A DNA stretch of 8,665 nucleotides, from contig JAUIFT010000066.1 of NCBI GenBank assembly GCA_030430345.1, positions 1 to 8,665 on the forward strand. Direction: 5' to 3'. A program made the position numbers and the translations under genes. The notes under the pieces were generated by a model, which worked only from the letters and a program-made list of their open reading frames with translations, was not told where the DNA came from and searched no databases. This DNA is from Calditrichia bacterium (GTDB lineage: Bacteria; Calditrichota; Calditrichia; RBG-13-44-9; J042). Below are positions 1 to 6,066 of the stretch, in pieces (positions within the stretch are counted from its first letter, which is position 1; each line of letters starts with the position of its first letter).

Positions 1-88
1 CCTATATTCCGCCCGTTAAATAGAGTCGTAGCAGTCATTTCCGGATTAGTCGCGAAATGGCAGAATCATTTGTAAATTGGGATATCTT
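1..88. other. Upstream flank, no gene recognised
   Basis: No open frame of useful length, RNA gene or convincing promoter is visible here. It is probably the leader of the STAND ATPase gene that starts at 89, or the end of an intergenic region whose other gene lies outside the window. A GGGA at about 79-82 is the only ribosome-binding-like sequence ahead of that gene. Confidence 0.4.
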
Positions 89-1513
89 ATGTCTACGAAA
101 AATCCTTCCGCTTCAGCAAATCACAATGACATCGCTTATAAATTTGCCATCCCGGCGCCGCATAAGAAAGAATTGTATCGCATGGGATTGGTGAATCAAC
201 TGAATGCTTCCATGAAAAAACGCCTGACCTTACTCACTGCGCCGTCAGGATTCGGGAAAACCACCCTGCTTGCTCACTGGGCGGCACAGCCGCACTTAAA
301 AACCGCCTGGCTCTCCCTGGAATTTGGCGACAACGATCCGGCATTTTTCTTCCGCAATTTTATCCGTGCATTACAGCAGGTGAAAAGTAATATTGGGCAA
401 GATGCCTTCCTGATGCTGCAATCGCAGGAAAATGTTTCCATGGAAAAAGTGCTGCTGCGCTTGATTGATGATATCGGAATGGTTTTGCAGGATTTTGTCA
501 TCGTCCTGGATAATTTCGAAAAGATTCAGGCAGAACCGGTGCACAATATGCTCTCTTTCTTTTTGGAGAATCAACCACCGCAATGTCATCTCTTTATTGC
601 CTCGCGCACGGAGCCGCCGTTCGAATTAGCCAAATTACGCTCTGCCGGACAATTAAGCGAAATCCGCAAACCCCATTTATCCTTTACGATGGACGACGCC
701 AAAGGATTGTTTAACGAAGTTTTTAAGCTGGAAGTCCCCTACGGCGATGTATCCGCGCTGGTGGTTCGGGCGGAATCGATGCCGGCAGCGCTGAAGCAGG
801 CGGCGCTGGGACTGGAATACTACGAAAATCTATCCACATTCGTCACTGAATTCGAGAAGGATGAACGGAAGCCGGTTGTTTTTCTCAGCGAGATTTTGTT
901 GCAAAAGCAATCCCAGCCGGTGCAAACTTTTCTGAAGCAAATTCATATTTTACCATTCCTTACGCCATCGCTTTGCCTGACGGTCACCGGCAATACCGAG
1001 AGTGCGGATATTCTCAAATCCCTGGCAGAAGCGGGGCATTTTATTCGCCAGGTTGGTGAGGAAGAAATATACCTGTTACAAGAGGTCTTTCTGGATGCAA
1101 CCGCCGATATTTTCAGCGGGCTGCAGGATGAAAAAATAATCAACCTGAATTTGCGGGCCAGTTTATGGTTTACCCAACGCCGGAATATTCCCCGGGCATT
1201 CCAGCATGCGGTCGCCGCTAAAAATTTTGACCTGGCCGGCCAGTTCGTGGAAGAAGAAGCGATGGATATGCTCAAGCGCGGAGAACTGGTAACATTACTG
1301 AATTGGTTGCAAAAACTGCCCTCACGCGTTTACGAAGCACGCCCGATGTTGTCAGTATGCCAGGCCTGGATCGCGATTATTTCCGGCCAACGGGATAAAA
1401 TTCCCGGTTATCTTGCCAGGGCGGAAACCGCTAATCGGCATTCGAAAACCCCGGAAGCTGCTGCAGAGCATATCGCTGCGATTCGCGATTATTTGGAGAA
1501 TGTTGGGGAATAG
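89..1513 (+). CDS. MalT/LuxR-type STAND ATPase, lacking sensor and HTH domains
   Basis: The product resembles the N-terminal half of MalT-like LuxR-family regulators, which are STAND P-loop ATPases that oligomerise on binding ATP and an inducer. Seen (474-residue numbering from ATG 89): an N-terminal lead-in ending RLTLLTAPSGFGKTTLLAHW, with Walker A APSGFGKT at 51-58; WLSLEFGDNDPAFFF at about 74-88, the usual 'WLSLD..DNDP' motif; a Walker B-like VIVLDNF at 137-143, where the second acidic position is Asn; a sensor-like ASRTEPP at about 171-177; then the family's LAKLRSAGQL and LSFT segments. Family members are commonly about 850-900 residues, with a TPR-like sensor and a C-terminal LuxR helix-turn-helix. 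This one stops where the TPR superhelix would begin, so it has neither a DNA-binding nor a full sensor domain. A TTG at 77 would add four residues, but ATG 89 has the better (still weak) GGGA upstream. It could be a decayed regulator or a free-standing ATPase. Cytosolic. Single gene; the stop directly abuts a heptamer repeat. Confidence 0.8.
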   Translation: MSTKNPSASANHNDIAYKFAIPAPHKKELYRMGLVNQLNASMKKRLTLLTAPSGFGKTTLLAHWAAQPHLKTAWLSLEFGDNDPAFFFRNFIRALQQVKSNIGQDAFLMLQSQENVSMEKVLLRLIDDIGMVLQDFVIVLDNFEKIQAEPVHNMLSFFLENQPPQCHLFIASRTEPPFELAKLRSAGQLSEIRKPHLSFTMDDAKGLFNEVFKLEVPYGDVSALVVRAESMPAALKQAALGLEYYENLSTFVTEFEKDERKPVVFLSEILLQKQSQPVQTFLKQIHILPFLTPSLCLTVTGNTESADILKSLAEAGHFIRQVGEEEIYLLQEVFLDATADIFSGLQDEKIINLNLRASLWFTQRRNIPRAFQHAVAAKNFDLAGQFVEEEAMDMLKRGELVTLLNWLQKLPSRVYEARPMLSVCQAWIAIISGQRDKIPGYLARAETANRHSKTPEAAAEHIAAIRDYLENVGE

Positions 1514-1557
1514 TTCAAAGTTTAGCGTTCAGAGTTCAGAGTTCAGAGTTCAGAGTT
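1514..1557. repeat. Tandem heptamer repeat, left arm of inverted pair
   Basis: Starting one base after the TAG stop of the STAND gene are six consecutive 7-mers: TTCAAAG, TTTAGCG, then four perfect TTCAGAG copies (1528-1555), followed by TT. The reverse complement of this array reappears at 1698-1728. This is a short tandem repeat of the heptamer type. It is not a CRISPR, having no spacers and a unit that is too short. Confidence 0.9.
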
Positions 1558-1697
1558 GGTAAGGGTTTATTGACAGACGTGGGATTGTGAAATACCTTAT
1601 TGAATTGCCGTGTTTTTTTTGAGATATATGTCTTTGTTTCTTTAGTAGTTGGGGCTCTATTTTCGTTTAGTTAAATATTAGCGACCAACGGGCGCAA
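1558..1697. other. Non-coding spacer between inverted heptamer arrays
   Basis: AT-rich sequence with no coding frame and no trace of the missing C-terminal half of the STAND protein that I can see. It contains a TTGACA at 1570-1575 with a poor -10-like TACCTT 17 bases downstream (1593-1598), and a run of eight T at 1613-1620 with no stem in front of it. If transcribed, it would form the loop of a long hairpin closed by the flanking heptamer arrays. Confidence 0.5.
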
Positions 1698-1730
1698 AAC
1701 TCTGAACTTTGAACCCTGAACTCTGAACTA
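1698..1730. repeat. Tandem heptamer repeat, right arm (inverted)
   Basis: Four consecutive heptamers, CTCTGAA, CTTTGAA, CCCTGAA and CTCTGAA (1700-1727), are the reverse complement of the TTCAGAG array at 1528-1557. In register, 1528-1557 pairs with 1698-1727 over 30 positions with one G-U and one A-C, around a loop of about 140 bases. It could act as a transcription boundary between the STAND gene and the feo operon; that role is inference. Confidence 0.85.
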
Positions 1731-1769
1731 TCTTCAATAATTAATAATCATTTTCCGTTTTCCTCTAAC

Positions 1770-1798
1770 TTGAACTTTAAAAAAAATGCTCATATAAT
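1770..1798 (+). promoter_or_regulatory. Sigma70-type promoter of the feo operon
   Basis: TTGAAC (1770-1775) and TATAAT (1793-1798) are separated by exactly 17 bases. The -35 matches the sigma70 consensus in four of six positions and the -10 in all six. Transcription would start near 1805, giving a leader of about 65 bases before feoA. An AT-rich stretch just upstream (about 1737-1755) has weak similarity to a Fur box, too weak to call an operator. Confidence 0.75.
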
Positions 1799-1871
1799 AC
1801 TTATGCGCAGTAAACATTGCGAAAGATACGGCTTTTAGAGCGGACTTAGTTTGATAAAGAAAGGAAGCGGG

Positions 1872-2111
1872 ATGGAAAGCACCCTTCGATTAAGCGAAAT
1901 TAAACCTGGCACCAAAGCAGTCATTGATAAAATTTCTACAGTTTCCGGTGATATCGGGCGCCTGCGTGATCTTGGATTGAACGAAGGTGTCGCAGTTCGC
2001 CTGGTGCGCTATGCGCCGATGGGTGACCCGCTGGAGATTAAACTGCATGGTTTTCACTTATCTTTGCGCAAAGATTTGGCAAAAGATATCTGGGTTTCCG
2101 GCAATAAATAG
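1872..2111 (+). CDS. feoA: Ferrous iron transport protein A
   Basis: FeoA is a small cytosolic protein with an SH3-like beta-barrel that works with FeoB in Fe2+ uptake. Seen: 79 residues, the normal size, with the family's core RLRDLGLNEG at 30-39 followed by APMGDPLEIKLHG at 48-60 and a terminal LSLRKDLAKDIWV segment, the typical FeoA ending. An upstream TTG at 1851 is in frame, but ATG 1872 is chosen because AAGGA sits 6 bases ahead of it and the resulting length fits the family. It is the first gene of the operon behind the promoter at 1770-1798, and its stop lies 9 bases before feoB. I see nothing odd in it. Confidence 0.95.
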   Translation: MESTLRLSEIKPGTKAVIDKISTVSGDIGRLRDLGLNEGVAVRLVRYAPMGDPLEIKLHGFHLSLRKDLAKDIWVSGNK

Positions 2112-2120
2112 CAGGGCTTT

Positions 2121-4289
2121 ATGAAAATTACCAGTCCTGCCACCAACCGACCTGCCGGAGCTGCCGGTGCTAGCTTGGCAACGAATCAGGTCGCCCTTAT
2201 CGGCAACCCCAATTCTGGCAAAACGGCGCTCTTTAATCTGCTGACCGGCGCCAATTTTAAAGTGGGTAATTATCCCGGTGTTACTGTAGAGAAAAAAAAC
2301 GGATGGCTGAAAGGCCATAAAATTCTACTGCAGGATTTACCCGGCGTCTATAGCCTTTCCCCAAAAAGTTTGGACGAAAAAGTTACCGTGGATCTGGTGC
2401 AGAGCTGGCGCTTTGCCGGTCAGCGGCCGAAGGCGGTTGTTGTTGTACTGGATGCGACCAATCTGACCCGCAATTTATTCCTGACATTACAGATTCTTGA
2501 AATGGGTGTGCCGGCGATCGTCGTGCTGAATATGATGGATGAAGTGCGAAAGCAAGGCATCCAAATCGATCCCGCGCTTTTACAAAAGCGATTGGGCGCT
2601 TACACGGTGATTCCAGCCTCTGCAAAAACCGGTGAGGGAATTCCGGAAATCATCGAAGCGATTGTCGCCGCACCGCCGGTAGATGAGAAACATATTCCCA
2701 CGCCGCGCCTTCAGTTGAGTGACGCGCAAATTGCCCCGTTGGGCGAAGTCATTCATTACCTGGAAGCACGCAGCCATACGGCCGCGCCACCGCCGCTGGT
2801 GGATAGTTTGCGGATGGTCGCTGATGATGATTATCTGGACCACAATTATCCGGCGCTTTCCGAGTCCGAACAAGCAGATTTACAGGAAAAAATCGAGCAG
2901 GCCCGGAAGAGTTTTACGGAAAAAGAAATTGATTTTTCTGCCCTGGAATCGGCCGGACGCTACGCCTATATCAACAAACATCTCTCCAAGACCTATTCCG
3001 ACGAAGCGGTTTCTGCGGTTTCTTTTAGCGAGAAGGTGGATTCAATTATCAGTCACACCGTATGGGGGCCACTGATTCTGCTGTTTGTGCTGGGATTTAT
3101 TTTCAATACAATTTTCAGCTGGGCGGAATACCCAATGGGCTGGATCGAAAGCGCGGTGGAATGGCTGGCGGTGACGGTCAGCGGACTTTTGCCGGAAGGG
3201 GTCATCCAAAGTTTGCTGGTGGATGGTATCATTGTCGGCGTCGGTAACGTCGTCGTCTTTTTACCGCAAATTATTCTTCTGATCTTCTTCCTCAGCCTCC
3301 TGGAAGATAGCGGCTACATTACCCGAATGGCCTTCATTCTCGATCGCCTGATGAGTAAGCTGGGATTGCAGGGAAAGGCCGTTTTGCCAATGCTTAGTGG
3401 ATTCGCCTGCGCGATTCCGGCCATTATGGCTTCCCGCACGATCGAAAACTGGCGGGACCGCCTGATCACCATTCTACTGATTCCATTGATGAGCTGTACC
3501 GCTCGCCTCCCGGTGTATACCTTGCTGATCTCCGCCTTCGTCCCGCAGAAAACCTTCCTCGGTTTTGTTCAGCTGCAGGCGTTGGTCTTGATGGGCATGT
3601 ATTTCCTGGGATTTTTTACTGCTGTCATTATTTCGTTGTTGATTAAACGCTTGGTCCCGCAGAAAACCATCTCCCATTTTGTCATGGAATTACCGCCCTA
3701 TCGCCTCCCGATGTTCCGTTCAGTCTGGACGAAAGTGTATAATTCCGGGAAATTATTTCTGGTGAACGCCGGGAGTATCATCCTGGCAATTTCGATCATC
3801 CTTTGGTTTTTAGCATCCTACCCTGCACCCAACGAAACCGCGGATGTGTCTACCGCCAGTCAGGTGGAGCAGAGCTATGTTGGCCAGTTGGGTAAAATGA
3901 TCGAACCGGTGATTGAGCCATTGGGATTTGACTGGAAAATCGGCGTGGGAATTATCGCCTCTTTCGCCGCCCGGGAAGTTATGGTGAGCACGTTAGCGAC
4001 CATTTACAATATCGAAGCAGCAGATGATGAAGACATCGTTCCCCTGGTAGAAGCGATGCGGAATGAAACCCATCCTGATGGGAGACCGGTTTACACGTTG
4101 TTAACGGCATTATCTCTGCTGGTCTTCTTTGTTTATGCCGCCCAGTGCATGGCGACATTTGCGATTGTTAAGCGGGAGACCAATTCCTGGCGCTGGCCGC
4201 TGGTAATGATCGTTTATATGACCGCTTTGGCCTACCTGGCTTCTCTGATCGTTTACCAGGGAGGATTGCTGCTGGGAGTGGGCGCATGA
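2121..4289 (+). CDS. feoB: Fe(2+) transporter FeoB, GTPase-permease
   Basis: FeoB is the inner-membrane ferrous iron permease with a cytosolic G-protein domain. Seen (722 residues): G1 GNPNSGKT at 28-35, G2 Thr in PGVTVE at 52-57, G3 DLPG at 72-75, G4 NMMD at 137-140 and G5 SAKTGEG at 167-173. A helical linker (GDI-like) region runs over about 190-305. From about 314 to the end there are multiple hydrophobic membrane segments with two 'Gate' repeats, carrying the hallmark LEDSGYITRMAF (394-405), GFACAIPAIMASRT (427-440), PLMSCTARLPVY (455-466), SFAAREVMVST (614-624) and AAQCMATF (673-680). Cys430, Cys459 and Cys675 lie at positions often linked to iron passage. The length is slightly below that of E. 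coli FeoB. The G domain is preceded by an Ala/Pro-rich extension of about 20 residues, longer than in many homologues. Its stop overlaps the next start (ATGA), indicating translational coupling. Confidence 0.98.
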   Translation: MKITSPATNRPAGAAGASLATNQVALIGNPNSGKTALFNLLTGANFKVGNYPGVTVEKKNGWLKGHKILLQDLPGVYSLSPKSLDEKVTVDLVQSWRFAGQRPKAVVVVLDATNLTRNLFLTLQILEMGVPAIVVLNMMDEVRKQGIQIDPALLQKRLGAYTVIPASAKTGEGIPEIIEAIVAAPPVDEKHIPTPRLQLSDAQIAPLGEVIHYLEARSHTAAPPPLVDSLRMVADDDYLDHNYPALSESEQADLQEKIEQARKSFTEKEIDFSALESAGRYAYINKHLSKTYSDEAVSAVSFSEKVDSIISHTVWGPLILLFVLGFIFNTIFSWAEYPMGWIESAVEWLAVTVSGLLPEGVIQSLLVDGIIVGVGNVVVFLPQIILLIFFLSLLEDSGYITRMAFILDRLMSKLGLQGKAVLPMLSGFACAIPAIMASRTIENWRDRLITILLIPLMSCTARLPVYTLLISAFVPQKTFLGFVQLQALVLMGMYFLGFFTAVIISLLIKRLVPQKTISHFVMELPPYRLPMFRSVWTKVYNSGKLFLVNAGSIILAISIILWFLASYPAPNETADVSTASQVEQSYVGQLGKMIEPVIEPLGFDWKIGVGIIASFAAREVMVSTLATIYNIEAADDEDIVPLVEAMRNETHPDGRPVYTLLTALSLLVFFVYAAQCMATFAIVKRETNSWRWPLVMIVYMTALAYLASLIVYQGGLLLGVGA

Positions 4290-4483
4290 TCGAACAAATG
4301 CTGGTTTTTGCATTCGTCCTGATTGCGGCGATCTACGTGATACGTCATGTTCGCAAAACGTTGCTGCATGGGGAGAAAGAAGCGAAGTGCGAAGGATGCG
4401 CGATTAATGAGGCGATGGCGGGGAAAAATTCTCAAATTGGTAAATCTACAAATGGGCAAATGGGGAAATTTGCAGATTTGTAG
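4286..4483 (+). CDS. FeoB-associated Cys-rich small membrane protein
   Basis: A 65-residue protein with one N-terminal membrane helix (about residues 5-20), a basic stretch (RHVRKTLLHG) and a CEGC motif (Cys35, Cys38). This is the layout of the FeoB-associated Cys-rich family (annotated in databases as 'FeoB-associated Cys-rich membrane protein' or 'virus attachment p12'), thought to be a FeoC-like accessory of FeoB, possibly carrying a metal or Fe-S site. The start overlaps the feoB stop in ATGA, so it is third in the operon. Oddity: from about residue 48 the sequence (NSQIGKSTNGQMGKFADL) is encoded by the palindromic repeat at 4436-4510, and the TAG stop falls in the loop of that palindrome. 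The original protein probably ended nearer residue 47, and the tail looks acquired. Confidence 0.8.
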   Translation: MIEQMLVFAFVLIAAIYVIRHVRKTLLHGEKEAKCEGCAINEAMAGKNSQIGKSTNGQMGKFADL

Positions 4484-4510
4484 ATTTGCATATTTCCCAT
4501 TCAAATCTTT
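4436..4510. repeat. Palindromic AAATGGGC-type repeat at feo operon end
   Basis: The repeat contains a tandem CAAATGGG doublet (4449-4464) and two separate inverted repeats. One is a perfect 12-bp pair, AAATCTACAAAT (4442-4453) with ATTTGTAGATTT (4476-4487). The other pairs 4459-4474 with 4487-4501 (one mismatch and one bulge, loop 4475-4486). The two pairings share bases and cannot both form fully. The repeat lies between the convergent feo operon and SLATT-like gene, so it may serve as a terminator for either, but there is no strong U-run directly after the stem. It covers the 3' end of the upstream coding sequence. Confidence 0.8.
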
Positions 4511-4511
4511 C

Positions 4512-4934
4512 CTATCTCAAATAATATTGATAGTGTTCCAGAAGCCAGTCATACTGCGCTTCTATCACCCGGAGGTCCGGCGTAGAGTTCCGCAGAGAAT
4601 AACGCAATGCGCTGAGGTGTGCCGCGCAGGCAGCAACATTCGCCAGGTGGTCGCTGATATGTAGCCGCTCCTGCAATCCGGCGCTAATCGCCGTTAGGCC
4701 GGTAAAGATGGCCACAATCGCACATCCAAATTGCCAACTGTCGATCGCTGTAAAGATAATTTCCCCCCGAGCGGCCAGGCTGCCGGCGAGCAGGGTGGCA
4801 ATCGTCCCCAAAACCATAATTGTCAGTTGCAGCCCGTAATTCCGTTGGCGATAAAAAAGCATTTTCTCTGATGCCGCCTGTGATTTTTCGTCGATACGTT
4901 TGAGGAGATGATACACCTTATCCGAATGTTCCAT
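4512..4934 (-). CDS. Two-TM protein resembling SLATT/DUF4231
   Basis: I do not recognise a specific orthologue. From ATG 4934 the product has 140 residues: a charged, probably helical N-terminus (KVYHLLKRIDEKSQAASEK), a conserved-looking FYRQRNYGLQ, two hydrophobic membrane helices (around residues 34-57 and 70-88), and a C-terminal amphipathic helix region ending in the aromatic-rich YDWLLEHYQYYLR. This order (helix, TM, short loop, TM, helix with Trp) matches the SLATT/DUF4231 type of 2TM proteins. That family is proposed to act as membrane effectors in nucleotide-signalling conflict systems, but many members stand alone with unknown roles. Longer starts exist (TTG 4988, ATG 4979). ATG 4934 is preferred because AGGGA precedes it at workable distance, and the TTG would sit only 2 bases beyond the candidate -10. 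No partner nucleotidyltransferase is nearby. Inverted copies of a repeat flank the gene. Confidence 0.65.
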   Translation of the reverse strand: MEHSDKVYHLLKRIDEKSQAASEKMLFYRQRNYGLQLTIMVLGTIATLLAGSLAARGEIIFTAIDSWQFGCAIVAIFTGLTAISAGLQERLHISDHLANVAACAAHLSALRYSLRNSTPDLRVIEAQYDWLLEHYQYYLR

Positions 4935-4990
4935 ACCTTTTCCCTGGCTGTCATCCTTTTTTCTGCAGTCTTTACCCATTATCGGCAATA

Positions 4991-4996
4991 ATTATA
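4991..4996 (-). promoter_or_regulatory. Candidate -10 element of SLATT-like gene
   Basis: On the minus strand this is a perfect TATAAT, about 57 bases upstream of the chosen start at 4934. I see no good -35 at 16-18 bases, so it is only a candidate. If used, transcription starts near 4984, which excludes the TTG 4988 start. Confidence 0.35.
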
Positions 4997-5050
4997 TTTT
5001 ACTAAGATTTTCAGTTGGATTTGTGCGGATTAACAAAGTTTCCGGGAGGA

Positions 5051-5110
5051 GACAAATATACAAATGGGCCAATCTGCAGCTGCACAATTTTGCCCATTTG
5101 CTCATTTGTC
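5051..5110. repeat. Palindromic AAATGGGC-type repeat upstream of trhO
   Basis: A 60-base imperfect palindrome: GACAAAT (5051-5057) pairs with ATTTGTC (5104-5110), then, after a 3x3 internal loop, CAAATGGGC (5061-5069) pairs with GCCCATTTG (5092-5100). The centre contains CTGCAGCTGCA. TACAAATGGGC (5059-5069) is shared exactly with 4447-4457 in the repeat on the other side of the SLATT-like gene, and 5091-5110 matches 4447-4466 as an inverted copy at 17 of 20 positions. It lies in the divergent gap between the SLATT-like gene and trhO. Confidence 0.8.
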
Positions 5111-5161
5111 TTCTTGATGATGAAAATATAACAAGCGTTTTTATTGTAAAAATTCATCTAT

Positions 5162-5169
5162 TATCTTTG
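5162..5169 (+). promoter_or_regulatory. Weak promoter-like element before trhO
   Basis: TATCTTTG fits the Bacteroidota-type -7 motif TAnnTTTG, and the overlapping TATTAT (5159-5164) resembles a sigma70 -10. Neither has a convincing upstream partner: TTG at 5144-5146 is only 15 bases away. It is the best promoter candidate in the gap, about 40 bases ahead of the trhO start. Confidence 0.25.
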
Positions 5170-5210
5170 CTGTAACAGAAATAGCAAGAATATATGGAAA
5201 AGGTTTTAAG

Positions 5211-6062
5211 ATGACCGAGACAACGATTACCTCGATTATTAACATTGCTGCTTACAAATTTATTAACCTTCCGGAAGACTCGCTGGGGGGGCTGCGGGGA
5301 GAATTAAAGGCTGCCTGCCAGGCTGAAGGATTAAAAGGAACGATTCTCCTTAGTGGTGAAGGGGTGAATATGAATCTTTCCGGCGAAGCTGCTTCTATTG
5401 AAAAGTTCTGGGATTTTTTTACTGAGTATGACGCTTTTGCAGATATGACCTATAAAATTAGCCCGGGAGAATTTCAGCCGTTCAAAAGAATGTCGGTAAA
5501 AATTAAAAAAGAAATTATTACCATGGGTCGGGAAGAAATAAAGCCGGCCGAGTTTAGTGGGCCGCGCATGGCCCCCCGGGAATTGAAGCGCTGGCTGGAT
5601 GAAGGGAAAGATTTCATTTTACTCGATACCCGCAACGATTACGAAATCCGCCTCGGCACTTTTGCGAAAGCGCAGCACTTTAATATCAAATCGTTTGGCG
5701 ATTTCCCCGACGCAGTGGACCGGATGGATCCTGCCGACCGTGAAAAACCGGTCGTCATGTTTTGCACCGGCGGCATTCGCTGCGAAAAAGCCTCGCCACT
5801 GATGATCAACAAAGGATTTCAGGAAGTCTACCAGTTAGAAGGCGGCATCCTGAAATATTTTGAGGAATGTAACGATGAACATTTTGATGGCGAGTGTTTC
5901 GTCTTCGATCATCGCGTGGGAATTAACGGGGATTTAAGCGCTACCGGGGCAGTGCTTTGCGAACGCTGCAACAATGCTGTTACCCTGGCGGATCAGAAGA
6001 AATACAACTACGAGTTCGGTAAACCCTGCCCACGCTGCCCGGACTTTCCGGGAAAGAGGTGA
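5211..6062 (+). CDS. trhO: tRNA uridine-34 hydroxylase, rhodanese family
   Basis: TrhO (formerly YceA/UPF0176) carries out oxygen-dependent hydroxylation of uridine 34 in certain tRNAs to 5-hydroxyuridine, the first step to cmo5U or mo5U wobble bases. It acts in the cytosol. Seen (283 residues): an N-terminal UPF0176 domain (about 8-105) with GTILLSGEGVNMNLSG at 43-58, then a rhodanese domain (about 120-220) with LLDTRNDYE at 137-145 and the hallmark FCTGGIRCEK at 184-193, whose Cys185 is the expected catalytic residue, then LEGGILKYFEE. The C-terminus carries two CxxC pairs (Cys250/253 and Cys273/276) that look like a small zinc ribbon. The family's C-terminus is Cys-rich, but this C-x2-C-x19-C-x2-C form is compact, and the protein is shorter than the roughly 350-residue E. 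coli enzyme. AAAGG lies 7 bases before ATG 5211. It is a single-gene unit, convergent with the propeller gene. Confidence 0.93.
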   Translation: MTETTITSIINIAAYKFINLPEDSLGGLRGELKAACQAEGLKGTILLSGEGVNMNLSGEAASIEKFWDFFTEYDAFADMTYKISPGEFQPFKRMSVKIKKEIITMGREEIKPAEFSGPRMAPRELKRWLDEGKDFILLDTRNDYEIRLGTFAKAQHFNIKSFGDFPDAVDRMDPADREKPVVMFCTGGIRCEKASPLMINKGFQEVYQLEGGILKYFEECNDEHFDGECFVFDHRVGINGDLSATGAVLCERCNNAVTLADQKKYNYEFGKPCPRCPDFPGKR

Positions 6063-6066
6063 TTGA

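Noticed and set aside
1613..1620. Rho-independent terminator at the T8 run
   Set aside because: No GC-rich stem directly precedes the T-run on either strand.
1514..1730. CRISPR-like array
   Set aside because: The units are 7 bases, directly tandem without spacers, and there are no cas genes.
1803..1838. ATG-initiated 11-codon leader peptide ahead of feoA
   Set aside because: The predicted transcription start is near 1805, so the ATG would be at or before the 5' end, and there is no ribosome site.
4347..4664. Plus-strand open frame of 105 codons across the repeat and SLATT-like gene
   Set aside because: It overlaps the Feo-associated gene in another frame and runs antisense through the SLATT-like gene. 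It has no domain or ribosome site.
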